From: Novosphingobium decolorationis
Lineage (GTDB): Bacteria > Pseudomonadota > Alphaproteobacteria > Sphingomonadales > Sphingomonadaceae
Assembly: GCF_018417475.1 (NCBI RefSeq)
Contig: NZ_CP054856.1
Location: 3,131,001 to 3,195,000 of the forward strand
Direction of reading: 5' to 3'
DNA length: 64,000 nt
Within the stretch, counting starts at the first letter, position 1; each line of letters starts with the position of its first letter. Below the pieces are notes generated by a model, which worked only from the letters and a program-made list of their open reading frames with translations, was not told where the DNA came from and ran no database searches. Made by a program: the position numbers and the translations under genes. Positions 52,856-60,535 of the stretch are shown here, piece by piece.

Positions 52856-54019
52856 ATGACAAGCTCCTCGACCAAGGCCCGGGATCGCGACGAAATCCTT
52901 GATGCGGCACGAAATGTTCTGGCGCGCGAAGGACTGTACCATTTCAGTCTGCGTCTCGTTGCGCGAGAGGCGGCGATGTCTGTCGGCAAGATCCGCTACC
53001 AGATCGGGGACAAGGCGGCTTTGCTGGAGGCTGTCGTCGCGCGGGAATGCGAGATCATCGACGCGCGGCGTGACCAGTGGCGCACGCAGCTGGCCTCCTG
53101 CCCGGAACTGGACCCTGCCAGCGTGACCGATATCGTCACGCAGGTCCTTGACGAGGTGTCACAGGACGGGCGCGTTTCGGCAATCGTCATGGCCGAGATC
53201 TATATCCAGGCCCATCGCGATCCGGCTCTTGGGCCGCTGCGCGCGCGGTTGTGGGCGCACGACCAGGGGTTCTGGCAAGGCCTGTTCGAGGACTGTCCCG
53301 AGGCCCGGGGGCTGGTGCACCGCATCGCGTGCTATGGCGTGGATGAGCGTGTCTTCAGTGTCCTTCTGGGGCAGAGCCGCGACTACCGGCTTCTGCGCCA
53401 GTCCACCTTGCGGGCGCTGCTGCGTCCTGCCGGGGCGCACGCTCGCAGCGCGGTGAGCGCCTGGCATCTCCACCTCGTCGCGCAACTGGCCGGTCCGGCG
53501 CAGGCGGCGCTGGAGGGGGCGAGCGAGATCAAGGGCACCAAGGCGGTGCTGGCAGGGCAGATCGCCGACGCCATGGCCCGCGAAGGAGTGGAAGCGATCT
53601 CGTTTCGCCAGATCGCGACATCGGCCGGGGTGCCTCTCTCCACGCTGACGCACCATTTTCTCTCGCATCGTGACCTGGTGCTGGGCGGTGTGGAGGAACT
53701 GTACCGGCGCATGCGCGCGTCGCTGGGGCAGCCCGGCGATGCGCGCGCAGGACGCCAGGTGCTGCTGCTGACCCATGAGATGGCGCTCGGCGCCCTGCGC
53801 GATCCGCGCCTCACGCCCTTTGCGATCGACATGCGGCGAAGGCGCGCGGAAAATGTCCACGCGCAGGTTGCCCCTCTGATTGATGGCGAGGGGGATCGCG
53901 CACGCAGCCAGGCGTTCACCATGGCGCTGATCGGAGAGGCTATTGCTCTGGGCGATGAGGGGCAGCCACTGGACAGCACCGCATTTCCGGAACGGCTGCG
54001 CGAACTGGCCCGCGATTAG
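52856..54019 (+). CDS. Tandem TetR-family regulator with two DNA-binding domains in one chain
   Basis: 387 residues, about twice the usual 190-220. There are two TetR helix-turn-helix modules: residues 11-57 (ILDAARNVLAREGLYHFSLR, then REAAMSVGKIRYQIGDKAAL) and residues 228-276 (KAVLAGQIADAMAREGVEAI, then IATSAGVPLSTLTHHFLSHR). Each is followed by its own helical domain. The frame is uninterrupted, so this is a real fusion or duplication rather than two adjacent genes. The start chosen is the ATG at 52856; no clear ribosome site is seen. It probably controls the receptor/PLC operon 117 bp downstream or the divergent thiamine operon. Confidence 0.85.
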   Translation: MTSSSTKARDRDEILDAARNVLAREGLYHFSLRLVAREAAMSVGKIRYQIGDKAALLEAVVARECEIIDARRDQWRTQLASCPELDPASVTDIVTQVLDEVSQDGRVSAIVMAEIYIQAHRDPALGPLRARLWAHDQGFWQGLFEDCPEARGLVHRIACYGVDERVFSVLLGQSRDYRLLRQSTLRALLRPAGAHARSAVSAWHLHLVAQLAGPAQAALEGASEIKGTKAVLAGQIADAMAREGVEAISFRQIATSAGVPLSTLTHHFLSHRDLVLGGVEELYRRMRASLGQPGDARAGRQVLLLTHEMALGALRDPRLTPFAIDMRRRRAENVHAQVAPLIDGEGDRARSQAFTMALIGEAIALGDEGQPLDSTAFPERLRELARD

Positions 54020-54100
54020 GCCGAACGAGTGTGCTAATTGCGAATTATATGCCGAATATTTGACAGAACGAATGTCTTAAAACGGCAATGGCCCACTCCT

Positions 54101-54136
54101 ATCGGGCGCTCCTGACGCACAACAGGGACGCCCGAT
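54101..54136 (+). promoter_or_regulatory. Hairpin enclosing the ribosome binding site of the receptor gene
   Basis: ATCGGGCG pairs with CGCCCGAT (8 bp). After one C-A mismatch TCCTG pairs with CAGGG, around the loop ACGCACAA. The CAGGGA ribosome site lies in the 3' arm and the stem ends directly before the ATG at 54137, so folding would block translation. No poly-T follows. Confidence 0.6.
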
Positions 54137-56446
54137 ATGCACGCCTTTGATTCCACCAGATTGCCTCTCCGTCTTGCTACGGTGCTCTTGACTGGGAGCG
54201 CCCTTGTCTCTTCGCTGCCCGCCATGGCTGCCGCCGGTGAACTGGCCGAGGACACCGTGGCCGCGCCCGGCCAGCTCCATGAAATCACCGTGACCGCGCA
54301 GCGCCGCGTGGAAAACAGCCAGGATGTGCCGCTCGCCATCAAGTCGGTCGATGCCGATGCTCTGGCGCAGACCGGCTACACCGACTTCACCGATATCCAG
54401 TACATGGTCCCCGGGGTACAGTACGATCCCACCCAGGGCGCGGCCTTCCAGATCCGCGGCGTGGGCAGCCGCTCCTTCGACTTCTCGAACGCCAAGTCGG
54501 TCAGTGTCGTGGTCGATGGTGTCGTGATGGACGGCCAGCGGGCCAATGGCCTCATCGGCATCACCGACATGGAGCGCATCGACGTGCTGATGGGGCCGCA
54601 GGGCACCCTGTTCGGCAAGAACGCGACCTCGGGCGTGATCTCGGTGACGACTCGCAAGCCCGAACTGGGCGTCACCTCGCTGTCGGCCAGCGGCAGCTAT
54701 GGCGAACATGACGAGCGCATTCTCAACGCAACCCTCAACGTGCCGCTGGGGCGCGACGTCGCCCTGCGTGTGTCGGGCTTCGATCAGGCTCAGGACGGGT
54801 TCGGGCGCAACGTCACGCTCGACCGGACCATCGGTTCGACCCACGAATACGGTGGCCGTGCGCGCCTGCTGGTCGATGCCGGGCCGGACCTGGAGTTCAT
54901 CGCGCGCGCCGACTTTGCCCGCCACTGGGATTCCAGCGTGCGCACGCCCGCGGGCAACCAGCCCGAGAACGTCGCGCAGATGCTCGCCGAACTGGGCGTG
55001 TTTCCCGATGGCCGTAGCGCTGACACCGCCGATGGCAGCTTTGGCGAGATCACCACGCGCGAATACGGCGGCTCGCTGGAGGTAAACCTGGGCCTTGGCG
55101 AGCATCAACTGAAGTCGATCACGGCCTATCGCGAAACCGCCTACGACAATTCGACGCCTGTAAACCTGCTCCCGCTTGACCAGTACGCGTACGTTCCCTT
55201 CAACCTGGGCGAACTGGATACCAACAAGTTCAGCCAGGAATTCCAGCTGGCCTCGCCCACCGGCGGGTTCGTGGAATATGTCGTGGGGGCCTTCTACAAC
55301 AAGCTGAACGCGCAGCAGACCCAGCTGCAGTGGGCGACGCTGGGCGCGCCTGTCTACGATGCGAGCGGCGCTCCCATTGCTCCGCTGCTCTACGCGATCA
55401 CGGGCGCGGCAGGGGTGGCCGACGCCAATACCTCGCTGTTCGATTCCACGAACGAGACCGCGGCGGCCTTCGGGCAGGTCACCTTCAACTTCACCGATCG
55501 TTTCAACCTGGCGCTGGGCGGGCGTTATACCCACGACTGGAATTCGCAGAGCCTGGACTTCATCTGGCTCGATCCCGAGCCGATCACCGGCTACAATCCG
55601 ACGTTCGCGGGCACGAGCCCGGCGCCTGTCTATCCCGATGGCAAGGTCACGGGAGGGAACTTCTCCTACCGCATCGCGCCGACCTTCCACCTGAGCGACG
55701 ACGTCATGCTCTACGCCACGTACTCGACCGGGTACAAGCCGGCGGGCATCGCCTTTGTCGGCAACGACTACAGCCCCTACCGCAAGGAAACCGTGAAGGC
55801 CTGGGAAGCGGGCATCAAGTCCGAATGGTGGGATCGCCGCCTGCGCGTAAACCTCGATGTCTTCCTTTCGAACTTCAAGGATTTCCAGACGACCATCCTG
55901 ACCACCATTCCCGACGGGCAGGGCGGTGAACTGCAGGCGACCACGATTGGCAATGCGGGGGCCTTGCGCACCAAGGGCGTGGAAGGCGTGATCGCGCTGG
56001 TGCCGGTGCCTGGGCTGACCCTCAATGGCTCGTTCACCTACACCGATGGCGAGTTCACCGACTACGTCTACAACGAGACGACCGACTACACCGACACCGC
56101 GCTCACCAATTCGCCCAAGTTCTCCAGCATGGTTTCGGCCGATTACGAGCACACCTTCGCCTCGGGCCTGGGCGCTCGTGCTCACGTGGACTACGCCTGG
56201 CGCAGCGAGTACTGGACCGTCACCGGCCAGCCCGACTACTCGCATGTCGATGGCTATGGCCTGGTCAACGCGCGCGTGACCTTCACGCTGCCCGACAGCA
56301 ACATCCGGTTCGGCGCCTATGCCCGCAACCTGTTCGACACCTACTACTCGACGGGTTTCCAGAACTACGGTGCGGTCGGGATGCTGCACTACACCTCCCC
56401 ATCGGCGCGGCGCACGCTGGGCGGCTTCATCTCGGCGGACTTCTGA
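54137..56446 (+). CDS. TonB-dependent outer-membrane receptor
   Basis: 769-residue receptor. The signal peptide ends near PAMAAAG, TonB box HEITVTAQRR at 48-57, plug with MERIDVLMGPQGTLFGKNAT and SGVISVTTRKPE, and a barrel ending with GGFISADF. Its stop overlaps the ATG of a secreted PI-PLC-like phosphodiesterase (TGATG), so the two probably handle one substrate, perhaps a phosphoinositide- or inositol-phosphate-containing compound. A hairpin over its ribosome site suggests translational control. Ligand unknown. Confidence 0.92.
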   Translation: MHAFDSTRLPLRLATVLLTGSALVSSLPAMAAAGELAEDTVAAPGQLHEITVTAQRRVENSQDVPLAIKSVDADALAQTGYTDFTDIQYMVPGVQYDPTQGAAFQIRGVGSRSFDFSNAKSVSVVVDGVVMDGQRANGLIGITDMERIDVLMGPQGTLFGKNATSGVISVTTRKPELGVTSLSASGSYGEHDERILNATLNVPLGRDVALRVSGFDQAQDGFGRNVTLDRTIGSTHEYGGRARLLVDAGPDLEFIARADFARHWDSSVRTPAGNQPENVAQMLAELGVFPDGRSADTADGSFGEITTREYGGSLEVNLGLGEHQLKSITAYRETAYDNSTPVNLLPLDQYAYVPFNLGELDTNKFSQEFQLASPTGGFVEYVVGAFYNKLNAQQTQLQWATLGAPVYDASGAPIAPLLYAITGAAGVADANTSLFDSTNETAAAFGQVTFNFTDRFNLALGGRYTHDWNSQSLDFIWLDPEPITGYNPTFAGTSPAPVYPDGKVTGGNFSYRIAPTFHLSDDVMLYATYSTGYKPAGIAFVGNDYSPYRKETVKAWEAGIKSEWWDRRLRVNLDVFLSNFKDFQTTILTTIPDGQGGELQATTIGNAGALRTKGVEGVIALVPVPGLTLNGSFTYTDGEFTDYVYNETTDYTDTALTNSPKFSSMVSADYEHTFASGLGARAHVDYAWRSEYWTVTGQPDYSHVDGYGLVNARVTFTLPDSNIRFGAYARNLFDTYYSTGFQNYGAVGMLHYTSPSARRTLGGFISADF

Positions 56447-57693
56447 TGCGGGGCCGGATCACACGGACCCGCGTGCTGGGGAGTGCCTTGCTGGCGCTCC
56501 CCCTCTTCGCGGTGAGCGCGCAAGGCGCCCCGCCAGCGCCGCGGGCCGACACGCCCGAGCGGATCGATGCGCCGGACCTGCCCGGCGCGACGCCGATCAA
56601 CCATCTCCAGGTCCTGGGAACGCACAACAGCTATGCGCTGCCGGTCGACCGGCGCCTGGTTGAACTGATGCGCCCGCGCTTCGAGGCCATGCTGGCCGCC
56701 TTCGATGCCCTGCCCGAGGAACGCCGCGCGCTGATGGCCGAGGAGCATCCCAACGGGATCTCCTTCGACGATGCCCTGAACTACCTGCACCCCGACCTCA
56801 CCACGCAGCTGGACCTGGGCATGCGCAGCCTGGAGCTCGACGTGAACCCGGACCCCGACGGTGGGCGCTATGCCGATCCCGCCGGGTATCGGGCGCTGCG
56901 CCGCGAGGGCATTGCGCCGGGTTTCGCCATCGACGAAGCGGCGCTCGCCAGACCGGGGTACAAGGTGCAGCACATCGTCGACTATGACTTTCGCAGCCAT
57001 TGCACCCTGTTCGTGACCTGCCTTGCGCAGATCCGGGACTGGTCGGACGCCCATCAGGGCCATGTCCCGCTCTTCATCCTGGTCGAGGCGAAAAGCCAGG
57101 GGCGCAAGCTCTTTGCCGATTCCGCCGAGCCGCTGCCCTTCGACAAGGCTGCCTTCGACGCGCTCGATGCCGAGATCCTCTCGGTCTTCGACAGGTCCCG
57201 GATCATCACGCCCGACGATCTGCGCGGGGAGCACGCCACGCTCAACGCCGCGGCACGGGCAGGAAACTGGCCGCGCCTGGAGCGCGCGCGCGGCAAGGTG
57301 ATGTTCCTGATGATTACCGCCAACGGGCCGCAGGGCGCGGCGGCCTATCTGGAAGGCCATCCCTCGCTCGCCGGGCGCGTTGCCTTCCTGCGGGCCAATC
57401 CGGGCGAGGACCACGCCGCCTTCCTGATGTACGACAACGCGATCGTGCGCGAGGACGAGATCCGCAAGGCCGTGGCCGAGGGCTATCTCGTGCGCACGCG
57501 TTCCGACATCGAGACCTACGAGGCCAGGGCCAATGATATGACTCGTGCCAACGCCGCGCTGGGCAGTGGTGCCCAGATCGTCTCGACCGATTTCGAGCGG
57601 CCGGGCAATGTCTATGGCACGCCCTATCTGGTCCGCCTCCCGACCGGTGAGGGCGCGGCGGCGCGGCTGAGCCCTGCGGCCGGGGGGCAGTAA
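56446..57693 (+). CDS. Secreted PI-PLC-like phosphodiesterase (Ca2+-dependent phosphoinositide phospholipase C1 type)
   Basis: 415-residue protein with a signal peptide (LGSALLALPLFAVSAQG, cut near residue 27). The PLC-type barrel motifs are LGTHNSYALP with catalytic His60, LDLGMRSLELDVNPDPDGG (acidic metal ligands Glu130 and Asp132) and KVQHIVDYDF with second His176, then LFILVEAKSQG. The sequence fits the PI-PLC-C1 family of Ca2+-dependent enzymes rather than the metal-free bacterial PI-PLC. The start overlaps the receptor stop. It likely cleaves a phosphodiester in the periplasm or outside, feeding the receptor; the real substrate is unknown. A terminator follows at 57730. Confidence 0.83.
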   Translation: MRGRITRTRVLGSALLALPLFAVSAQGAPPAPRADTPERIDAPDLPGATPINHLQVLGTHNSYALPVDRRLVELMRPRFEAMLAAFDALPEERRALMAEEHPNGISFDDALNYLHPDLTTQLDLGMRSLELDVNPDPDGGRYADPAGYRALRREGIAPGFAIDEAALARPGYKVQHIVDYDFRSHCTLFVTCLAQIRDWSDAHQGHVPLFILVEAKSQGRKLFADSAEPLPFDKAAFDALDAEILSVFDRSRIITPDDLRGEHATLNAAARAGNWPRLERARGKVMFLMITANGPQGAAAYLEGHPSLAGRVAFLRANPGEDHAAFLMYDNAIVREDEIRKAVAEGYLVRTRSDIETYEARANDMTRANAALGSGAQIVSTDFERPGNVYGTPYLVRLPTGEGAAARLSPAAGGQ

Positions 57694-57729
57694 ACAGGGC
57701 CATTTCCCGATGGCCGTGGAGCACGTTGG

Positions 57730-57765
57730 AAGGGGGCGGTTCGGGGTCGGACCGCCCCCTTTTTC
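57730..57765 (+). terminator. Intrinsic terminator after the receptor/PLC operon
   Basis: A stem of AAGGGGGCGGT / ACCGCCCCCTT, extended by a T-G and a C-G pair, is followed by a run of T residues. It lies 37 bases after the PLC stop and also separates the convergent ZnuD-like gene. Confidence 0.9.
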
Positions 57766-57786
57766 GTAACAGAGCCAGGCGCGCGG

Positions 57787-60042
57787 CTAGAAGGCGGCGC
57801 GGGCGCCCAGCGTGACCGCACGTCCGACCAGCGGGGCGCGGTAGCGCAGGGGGCTGTTGTGCGCGCGGGCCTCGGTGTTGGTGAGGTTCGTGGCGTCCAC
57901 GAAGATCTCGATGTCGTGCGCGCTCAGCGGCAGCTTGTAGCGGGCATGGGCATCAACCAGCCAGTAGCCGGGGCTTGCGGTTTCATCCTGCGAGAAGCGG
58001 GTCTGCCGGGCAAAATGGACCGTGCCCGCCGAGACGCGCCAGCGCGCGCCGGAGAGCGCAGCATCGGCGCCGTAGCGCGAAACCGGCATGCGCGGCAGGT
58101 ATTCGCCATCGAGCTGGCGGCGGTAGTATTCGGCGGTCCACTGCGCGTTCGAGGGATAGTCGAAGTTGAACGGGCTGTAGTCGTCGGGGGCGTGGAAGCG
58201 GGGCTTACCCAGCACGTGGTCGGCAAAGACATGGAGTTCCAGATCGCCCGGGCCGACCTGCGGCACGCGCAAGGTCGCCTCGCCTTCGATGCCCTTGAAG
58301 CGCGTGTCGCCCTGGCGCCACTCACGCACCGGCAGGGTGCGGCTGATGCCGGTGTTGCCGAGGTAGATGTAGTCCTCATAATTCACCCGGTAGCCGGTCA
58401 CCGAGAGCGTGAACGGCGTGAGGTCCAGCGTTCCGCCCAGTTCCCAGGTCTGTGAGCGCTCCTTGCGCAGGCGTCCATCGCCCTGCTCATCGGACAGCGA
58501 GGCGAAGTGGTTGCCGTTGGCGTAGAGCTCGTTGACCTCGGGCGCGCGCTCGCCCAGCGCGTAGCGGGCATCGAGGTGCAGCCAGGAGAGCGGCGTCACG
58601 CGCAGAGCGCCAAAGGCGTTCCACAGTCGGAAGTCGCGGTCCTGGGCGTAGCTGACGCCGAGCCCGCGGCCATCGCGCAGGCTGGTCTCGTCGAGGTCCT
58701 GCTCAATCCAGTCATGGCGGCCGCCTGCGCTCAGGCGCACAGGGCCGATGGTCAGACGTTCCAGCGCGAAGAGCGCAAGCTTCGTCGTCTCGACACTGGG
58801 CAGGTAGGCCGTGTCGCTGCGGGTCTCCAGCTTGCGGTGGTTGACCTCGCCGCCGAGGACGCCCGTGAGCGGGCCGAGCGCGGCCTGGGTCAGTTCCAGC
58901 CGGACGGTGTCGGAGTGGATTTCGAAGGCGCTGGCGTCGTTGCCGTCGATCCGCTCGCGATCGTGGCTGCGCACCGAACCTGCACGCAGGCGCACGGCGG
59001 CAAGGCCCGGCAGCGGCGCATAGAGGACCCCGTCGATATCAAGGCGCAGCTGCTCGGCCGCGATGGCGATGGGCGAGGGGGAAGGGCTCGCGGGCGTGAC
59101 CGACTGGAAGCCGGGAACGCCATAGTCACTGCGATAGTAGCCCGCCGCGAGCCCGAAATAGCCCTGGCTGCCGACATGGCTGGCGCCCAGGTTGACCGCG
59201 ACTGTCTCGAGCCCGCTGTTGACGAGCTTGCCCTTGCGGCCCGGCGCCGGGTCCTCGATGATCTGCTGCTCGGCAGGCGTTGCATCGACGTAGCGGCCCT
59301 GGTCCGGGTCATAGGCCCACTGCGGGCTTGCGGTGCGCACCTGGCAGATGCCCTGCAAGGTGACGTTCGTCACCAGGTCCGCCCAGCTGCGGCATTCGTC
59401 GGCCTTGGCGAGGCCGGGAATGTCGAAGTCACCGGCATGGCGATAGAGCATGTCGGCGTGCCAGGCGAAGTCGTCCTTCCCGCCGTCGAGCCGGGCCATG
59501 GCGGTGACCGGCGTGTTGAACCCTCCGCTCACTTGCGCCCGCCCGGACAGAGGGGCCTTTGCGGCGCTGCGGGGAATGCGTCCATCGCGCAGGTTGACCG
59601 CGCCGCCGATGGCGTGGCCACCGTAGAGCACGCCGGCACTGCCATTGAGGACCTCGATCACGTCGGCGAGGAAGGGCTCGATGGGCGCGGCATGGTCCCC
59701 GGTGATGCCCGACATGTCGTCGAGCGCGAGGCCATTGAGGCGCAGCGCGACGCGGTTGCCGGCCTGCCCGCGAATCTGGGGCCGCCCGGCAAGGGGGCCC
59801 TGGTAGCTGTTCTGGACCCCGGGCAACCGGGCAAGCGTCTCGCCCAGCGATTGCGAGCGCTCCTCCTCCAGCGCCTCGCCGGCAAGCACGCGGGCCGGGG
59901 CGCTGGCAAGGTCGCTCGCGCGGGCGACCTCTTCGCGCTCTCCGGTAACGAGGATGTCGGTGTCGCGGGGCGGAGCGGCCAGCGCTCCGGAATAGGGAAG
60001 AAAGAGAGCTGCCGAACCGGCCAGCAGGGTAACGTGTCGCAT
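57787..60042 (-). CDS. znuD: ZnuD-like zinc TonB-dependent receptor
   Basis: 751-residue outer-membrane receptor. Signal peptide ends near GALAAPP; TonB box TDILVTGERE (28-37). The plug matches the ZnuD branch: LAGRPQIRGQAGNRV (84-98), GDHAAPIEPFLADVIEV (115-131) and LYGGHAIGGAVNLRDGRIP (139-157). An extracellular-loop Cys pair (Cys216, Cys232) and several His/Asp in GDFDIPG suit metal binding, and SDYGVPGF is a family motif. ZnuD imports zinc (and heme in Neisseria) under Zur control; a Zur-box-like palindrome lies 39-56 bp upstream of the ATG. No ABC zinc importer or Zur gene is in the window. Confidence 0.86.
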   Translation of the reverse strand: MRHVTLLAGSAALFLPYSGALAAPPRDTDILVTGEREEVARASDLASAPARVLAGEALEEERSQSLGETLARLPGVQNSYQGPLAGRPQIRGQAGNRVALRLNGLALDDMSGITGDHAAPIEPFLADVIEVLNGSAGVLYGGHAIGGAVNLRDGRIPRSAAKAPLSGRAQVSGGFNTPVTAMARLDGGKDDFAWHADMLYRHAGDFDIPGLAKADECRSWADLVTNVTLQGICQVRTASPQWAYDPDQGRYVDATPAEQQIIEDPAPGRKGKLVNSGLETVAVNLGASHVGSQGYFGLAAGYYRSDYGVPGFQSVTPASPSPSPIAIAAEQLRLDIDGVLYAPLPGLAAVRLRAGSVRSHDRERIDGNDASAFEIHSDTVRLELTQAALGPLTGVLGGEVNHRKLETRSDTAYLPSVETTKLALFALERLTIGPVRLSAGGRHDWIEQDLDETSLRDGRGLGVSYAQDRDFRLWNAFGALRVTPLSWLHLDARYALGERAPEVNELYANGNHFASLSDEQGDGRLRKERSQTWELGGTLDLTPFTLSVTGYRVNYEDYIYLGNTGISRTLPVREWRQGDTRFKGIEGEATLRVPQVGPGDLELHVFADHVLGKPRFHAPDDYSPFNFDYPSNAQWTAEYYRRQLDGEYLPRMPVSRYGADAALSGARWRVSAGTVHFARQTRFSQDETASPGYWLVDAHARYKLPLSAHDIEIFVDATNLTNTEARAHNSPLRYRAPLVGRAVTLGARAAF

Positions 60043-60080
60043 GGCGTCCCACCTGTTTCGAAAGGAAGCGCCTTCAAGCT

Positions 60081-60098
60081 ATGTTATGTTATAACGTC
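60081..60098. promoter_or_regulatory. Zur-box-like palindrome upstream of the ZnuD-like gene
   Basis: AT-rich element ATGTTATGTTATAACGTC with a perfect central GTTATAAC, standing out in GC-rich DNA. It resembles Zur boxes of proteobacteria (GTTATA-type half sites) and lies about 40-55 bases before the start of a zinc-receptor homolog. Confidence 0.6.
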
Positions 60099-60535
60099 AA
60101 ATATGGAGTGCGTTTTTTCCACGACTACCGTCAGTTAGCATGTGCCATGCGTGGCAATGTCCCGGAGATCTGCGGGTCAGGACGCCCTAGCGCCCGGCTG
60201 GCGAACACTTCGATCCCTACCGTCTCACAACTTCAGGCTCTCTCCATGCGGATGCTCACGCGGCGAATAGTTCGTGTCACGAATTTTTTGCCGCAGTCCC
60301 GTCGACCGGATCCGAAACCCTGAGCAGTCTCCGCAATGCCCCGGGCGAGCACATGGCGTGCCGCAAGAACGAGAACGGACGGGGCCCGGGTACACCAATT
60401 CACGGATCAACGGGCTGAGGATTTCGGAGCTTCACGAGGGCTCCGAAGGGCGCCGCATGTGCGTCGGGTTCCTGCATGAGGGCAGGGGCCGGGGGGCTGC
60501 GGGTATGAAGAAAAGAAGCTCTTAGGGGGTAAAGC
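60099..60535. other. 437-bp intergenic region between divergent receptor genes
   Basis: No convincing gene. It holds the promoters of the two divergent receptors. Notable is the perfect palindrome TTCGTG-T-CACGAA at 60271-60283, followed by six T residues. The remainder up to the GGGGG ribosome site before 60536 shows only short frames without homology by eye. Confidence 0.5.
60271..60283. promoter_or_regulatory. Palindrome TTCGTG-T-CACGAA, candidate operator
   Basis: Six-base perfect arms around one base, about 250 bp upstream of the receptor gene at 60536. It is followed by TTTTTT, so a small transcriptional stop is also possible. Confidence 0.35.

Noticed and set aside
54077..56389. 770-codon minus-strand frame opposite the TonB receptor at 54137
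   Set aside because: Antisense shadow with no homology by eye; the plus-strand receptor has all expected motifs.
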